From an uncultured Paracoccaceae bacterium (GTDB lineage Bacteria > Pseudomonadota > Alphaproteobacteria > Rhodobacterales > Rhodobacteraceae), in assembly GCA_937900975.1 (NCBI GenBank), contig CALCPC010000059.1:1-9170 (forward strand): DNA of 9,170 bases, read 5' to 3'. Position numbers and translations under genes: made by a program. The notes beneath the pieces were generated by a model. It was not told the DNA's origin. It made no database searches and saw only the letters and a list, made by a program, of their open reading frames with translations. Position 1 is the first letter of the stretch, and every line of letters begins with the position of its first letter. Of this stretch, positions 6,811-9,170 are shown piece after piece.

Positions 6811-6936
6811 CGTTTTCTCCCAATTTTCTTAGATTTCAGGTTCATGACGTAACCGCTTGGCTCGAAAAATCGAGTCCGGGTTTTGCCTTTTTTCGCAAAG
6901 TTGAAGGGATTTCGGCGTTTGTGTCAGTCCATTACG
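6811..6936 (-). promoter_or_regulatory. hemA-pseudoazurin intergenic region with two dyads
   Basis: This 126-base gap is notably richer in A/T than its surroundings, as expected of a promoter. It holds two inverted repeats: CTCGA-AAAA-TCGAG (6861-6874) and TTTGC-N8-GCAAA (6882-6886 with 6895-6899). Neither is followed by a T-run on the minus strand, so they are not evident terminators. The second resembles CRP/FNR-type sites, but its TTG and CAA are 10 bases apart instead of 8. A separate promoter for pseudoazurin is likely but not proven. Confidence 0.4.
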
Positions 6937-8151
6937 CTAGGCGACGGCCCGGGCCAAGGCACAGTGTCTCCAAAGCTCGCCAAGCGCAAAAACAAGGTGG
7001 TCGATGTCCTGGTCTGAGTGCATGGGGCCAGGCGTAAAACGCAGGCGTTCGGTGCCTTTGGGCACCGTCGGATAGTTGATCGGCTGCACATAGATCCCGT
7101 GCTGGTCCAGCAGAATGTCCGAGATCATTTTGCACTTCACGGGATCCTTAACCATCACGGGCACGATATGGCTGGGGTTGGGTAAATGCGGGATGCCGAC
7201 CGCGTCGAGCCCTGCGCGCAGGTTGGCCACCTGACGCTGCTGACGCCGCCGCTCAAACTCCGAGGCTTTTAGATGGCGGATGGAGGCCAGCGCGCCGGCG
7301 GCGACAGCCGGCGGCAGGGCCGTCGTGAAGATAAAGCCGGACGCGAAAGACCGGATGAAATCGCACAGCGCGGAGGAGCCGGTGATGTAGCCGCCCATCA
7401 CGCCGAACGCCTTGCCAAGCGTGCCTTCGATCAGCGTGATGCGGTCCATCAGACCCTCCCGCTCGGCCACGCCGCCGCCGCGGGGGCCGTACATGCCGAC
7501 GGCGTGCACCTCGTCGATATAGGTCATCGCGCCAAACTCATCGGCGACGTCGCAGATTTCCTTGATCGGCGCGATGTCGCCATCCATGGAATAGACGCTT
7601 TCAAACGCGACAATGGGCGTCGCCCCTTCCGGCAGCTCCGCCAGGTGCCGGCGCAGATCCTCCACATCGTTGTGCTTCCAGATCCGGCGGGCGCACTTGG
7701 CGTGACGGATCCCCTCAATCATCGACGCGTGGTTCAGACTGTCGCTGAGGATCACGGCGTTGGGCAGCCGCGCGCCCAGGGTCGAGAGCGAGGCCCAATT
7801 CGAGACATATCCGCTGGTGAACAGGAGCGCGGCCTCTTTTCCATGAAGATCGGCCAACTCTCGCTCCAACGCCACATGGGTGTGATGCGTGCCCGAGATG
7901 TTGCGCGTTCCGCCCGCACCGGCGCCCGCCCGGTCGATGGCGGCGTGCATGGCGTCCAACACGTCGGCGTGTTGGCCCATGCAAAGATAGTCGTTCGAGC
8001 ACCAAACCGTCACATCGCTTTTTTCCGGACAGCCGTGGTTGACCGCGCGAGGGAAGGCGCCGCGGTGCCGCTCTAATTCGGCGAAAACGCGGTAATTGCC
8101 TTCCGTGCGCAGCGTGTCGAGTTCGGCGTTGAACAGGGCGTCAAAGTCCAT
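6937..8151 (-). CDS. hemA: 5-aminolevulinate synthase
   Basis: PLP-dependent enzyme condensing glycine and succinyl-CoA to 5-aminolevulinate, the first step to haem and bacteriochlorophyll in alphaproteobacteria (C4 route). It has 404 aa, the normal bacterial length. Recognised blocks in order: [13 protein letters not shown] (16-28), [12 protein letters not shown] (50-61), [21 protein letters not shown] (76-96), [12 protein letters not shown] (139-150) with His141, [10 protein letters not shown] (183-192), and [21 protein letters not shown] (211-231) with Asp213 and His216. Next comes [15 protein letters not shown] (242-256), with Lys247 as the PLP lysine, then [23 protein letters not shown] near the end. 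Every catalytic residue I can place is present. ATG at 8151 follows puhE by 13 bases with only a weak ribosome site (GAGAAAGA), so it is probably translated from the same message. Placing it in the bacteriochlorophyll operon ties precursor supply to pigment demand. A second ALA synthase elsewhere is possible. A Cys-Pro pair (41-42) resembles a haem regulatory motif. Confidence 0.97.
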   Translation of the reverse strand: MDFDALFNAELDTLRTEGNYRVFAELERHRGAFPRAVNHGCPEKSDVTVWCSNDYLCMGQHADVLDAMHAAIDRAGAGAGGTRNISGTHHTHVALERELADLHGKEAALLFTSGYVSNWASLSTLGARLPNAVILSDSLNHASMIEGIRHAKCARRIWKHNDVEDLRRHLAELPEGATPIVAFESVYSMDGDIAPIKEICDVADEFGAMTYIDEVHAVGMYGPRGGGVAEREGLMDRITLIEGTLGKAFGVMGGYITGSSALCDFIRSFASGFIFTTALPPAVAAGALASIRHLKASEFERRRQQRQVANLRAGLDAVGIPHLPNPSHIVPVMVKDPVKCKMISDILLDQHGIYVQPINYPTVPKGTERLRFTPGPMHSDQDIDHLVFALGELWRHCALARAVA

Positions 8152-8164
8152 GGCGTCGTCTTTC

Positions 8165-8962
8165 TCAGCTGTCGGGCTTTATGTCAGTGGAATTTGGGGT
8201 TGGCGAGGGCAGAAGCCAGCGCCACAAGGCCGCATCGGGCAGCGAAAGCACCATCATCCAGTGCTCAAAAACAGCAAGGGCTGTGAGGGTTGCCAAAAGC
8301 ACATACCCGACCTCCGCGCCCGACCCTTCTGGCGCCGCCCAGGCACGCTCGGCCCAGCAGGCGGTCGCGAAGGTCAGGGCTGTCACCGACCAGGGAAAAA
8401 AGGCATTCATCGGTGCCCGGCGAAAGTGGCTGGTGAGGTGACGGACGGGGCCTGGCAGAAACTCATCATTGATGTTGGGGACGCCGAAATAGACGTTCAG
8501 CTTGGCGGAGATCCGAGCAAAGAACAGCACCAGAAAGGTTAGGATCGCGACGCGGTTCGATGCCCCGACCGATGCGATCGCCAGCACGGCGGCGGTCATC
8601 ACCAGCGCCATTTCCGAATGTGCGATCGCGCCCCATGCGCGCAAAAACCGTTCCCCGGCGGGCAGATCGGGGGGGCGTGGACGGACCTCTGGGCCGGTGA
8701 TCACCCCGGCTAGAAACGCCATCTCAAACCAGCCCCACACCAAAAGCGCCGCGGTAAAGGCGATAAAGGCGCCCTGCACCGTCTGATCTTCGAGCGAGAT
8801 CAAGATCCCGGCGGCGCCGAGCGACAGGATGGGGACGGCCAGGATGACGGCCTTGCGAAAAGCCTCCATATCCGTGGGCGCCGGCCGGCTGATCACAAAC
8901 AGGATCGCGCCGGTCGAAAACCACCACAAAAACAACGCGTAAATCACCGTCAACGCCGTCAT
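8165..8962 (-). CDS. puhE: Photosynthetic complex assembly membrane protein PuhE (DUF3623)
   Basis: Integral membrane protein, 265 aa, of the alphaproteobacterial phototroph family known as PuhE or photosynthetic complex assembly protein 2. It opens with [17 protein letters not shown] (6-22), and [24 protein letters not shown] (68-91) follows. Then come SEMALVM (116-122), [19 protein letters not shown] (152-170), FRRAPMN (180-186), and [30 protein letters not shown] (222-251). I recognise all of these as PuhE hallmarks. About seven membrane segments are visible (roughly 4-24, 38-56, 64-88, 114-133, 136-150, 187-203, 219-243). ATG at 8962 has GGGGGCAGG just upstream. It lies between acsF and hemA, its standard place in Rhodobacteraceae clusters. 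In Rhodobacter capsulatus PuhE has been linked to modulating bacteriochlorophyll production; its biochemistry is unresolved. The tail after 251 is short and hydrophilic. Confidence 0.93.
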   Translation of the reverse strand: MTALTVIYALFLWWFSTGAILFVISRPAPTDMEAFRKAVILAVPILSLGAAGILISLEDQTVQGAFIAFTAALLVWGWFEMAFLAGVITGPEVRPRPPDLPAGERFLRAWGAIAHSEMALVMTAAVLAIASVGASNRVAILTFLVLFFARISAKLNVYFGVPNINDEFLPGPVRHLTSHFRRAPMNAFFPWSVTALTFATACWAERAWAAPEGSGAEVGYVLLATLTALAVFEHWMMVLSLPDAALWRWLLPSPTPNSTDIKPDS

Positions 8963-9015
8963 GCCTGCCCCCAGCGGGCGCAGGCTTTGCGCAAAAGAGA
9001 TGCCGGACCGGCCAT
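8959..9015 (-). CDS. Possible 18-codon ORF bridging acsF and puhE
   Basis: A short frame begins with ATG at 9015-9013, overlapping the last base of the acsF stop (TGATG). It ends in TGA at 8961-8959, overlapping the puhE start (ATGA). It would encode [18 protein letters not shown]. No independent ribosome site is clear, so it would depend on reinitiation after acsF. It may be only a coupling device, or chance. Confidence 0.3.
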   Translation of the reverse strand: MAGPASLLRKACARWGQA

Positions 9016-9170
9016 CAATAGGCTGGGCTCAAACGGCTGGAGGCCGGCGGGGTGTTGCGGATAACCGGCAGGCTGTAAAGCCGCACGAAGGTCACGCCAG
9101 CCCGGGCCATGTGCCAGGCCTTGGCCGCGCGGCCCGCTTCATCGTCGTTGCGGAACAAAAGCCGGCCCCA
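9015..9170 (-). CDS. acsF: Mg-protoporphyrin IX monomethyl ester oxidative cyclase, C-terminal end
   Basis: The last 51 codons of a gene that enters from the right edge. The visible protein ends AGVTFVRLYSLPVIRNTPPA then SSRLSPAY. This matches the typical AcsF tail, where an alanine-rich helix leads into FxRLYxLPV, a Pro-rich turn and an RLxPAW-like terminus (Trp is Tyr here). AcsF is the di-iron, oxygen-dependent cyclase that forms the fifth ring of (bacterio)chlorophyll; its iron ligands lie outside the window. Its place directly before puhE and hemA, with a gap of 52 bases, supports the call, since puh-acsF-puhE-hemA is the usual order in Roseobacter-type clusters. The tail alone would be weak evidence; with the context I think it is sound. 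Confidence 0.8.
   Translation of the reverse strand, partial: WGRLLFRNDDEAGRAAKAWHMARAGVTFVRLYSLPVIRNTPPASSRLSPAY

Noticed and set aside
6882..6899. FNR/NnrR site upstream of pseudoazurin
   Set aside because: These sites need TTG-N8-CAA. Here the spacing is N10, so only an unnamed inverted repeat is claimed.
6811..6936. PpsR-type TGT-N12-ACA site before pseudoazurin
   Set aside because: I looked for the spacing and found no match in this gap.
7273..8076. Open frame of 267 codons on the plus strand opposite hemA
   Set aside because: It is a mirror of the strongly conserved hemA coding phase; no domain is recognised.

Overview
The window looks like a chromosome segment from a GC-rich, aerobic anoxygenic phototroph of the Rhodobacteraceae (Roseobacter group). 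The evidence is the end of a bacteriochlorophyll photosynthesis gene cluster (acsF-puhE-hemA), next to an AglR/AglE-type sugar uptake locus typical of alphaproteobacteria. Coding density is high and every complete protein has a recognisable family.

Left part (1-4431): a divergent sugar locus. Leftward runs an extracellular sugar-binding protein of the AglE type (523-1884), then a permease of the AglF type (1-454, cut by the window edge). A strong hairpin lies in the gap between them. Rightward runs a LacI-family regulator of the AglR type, most likely starting at a TTG at 2093. It overlaps by 4 bases (ATGA) a GH1 beta-glucosidase that ends at 4431. The shared regulatory region (1885-2092) holds one good LacI-type operator candidate at 1952-1965. 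Together these genes would sense, import and hydrolyse a glucoside.

Middle part (4421-6309): a NorM-like MATE efflux transporter on the minus strand. Its 3' end overlaps the beta-glucosidase gene tail to tail by 11 bases. About 440 bases upstream of it contain no gene that I can support, only small hairpins and a 13-base tandem repeat.

Right part (6254-9170), all minus strand: the end of acsF (oxygen-dependent Mg-protoporphyrin monomethyl ester cyclase), puhE (photosynthetic complex assembly membrane protein), hemA (5-aminolevulinate synthase), then a pseudoazurin gene with a textbook rho-independent terminator. acsF, puhE and hemA are tightly packed and probably co-transcribed; they supply ALA and bacteriochlorophyll for the reaction centre. 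The pseudoazurin, a small periplasmic copper electron carrier, sits where related clusters usually carry cytochrome c2 (cycA). This is the most interesting contextual observation here. I found no wholly unknown multi-gene system, CRISPR array, mobile element or RNA gene.
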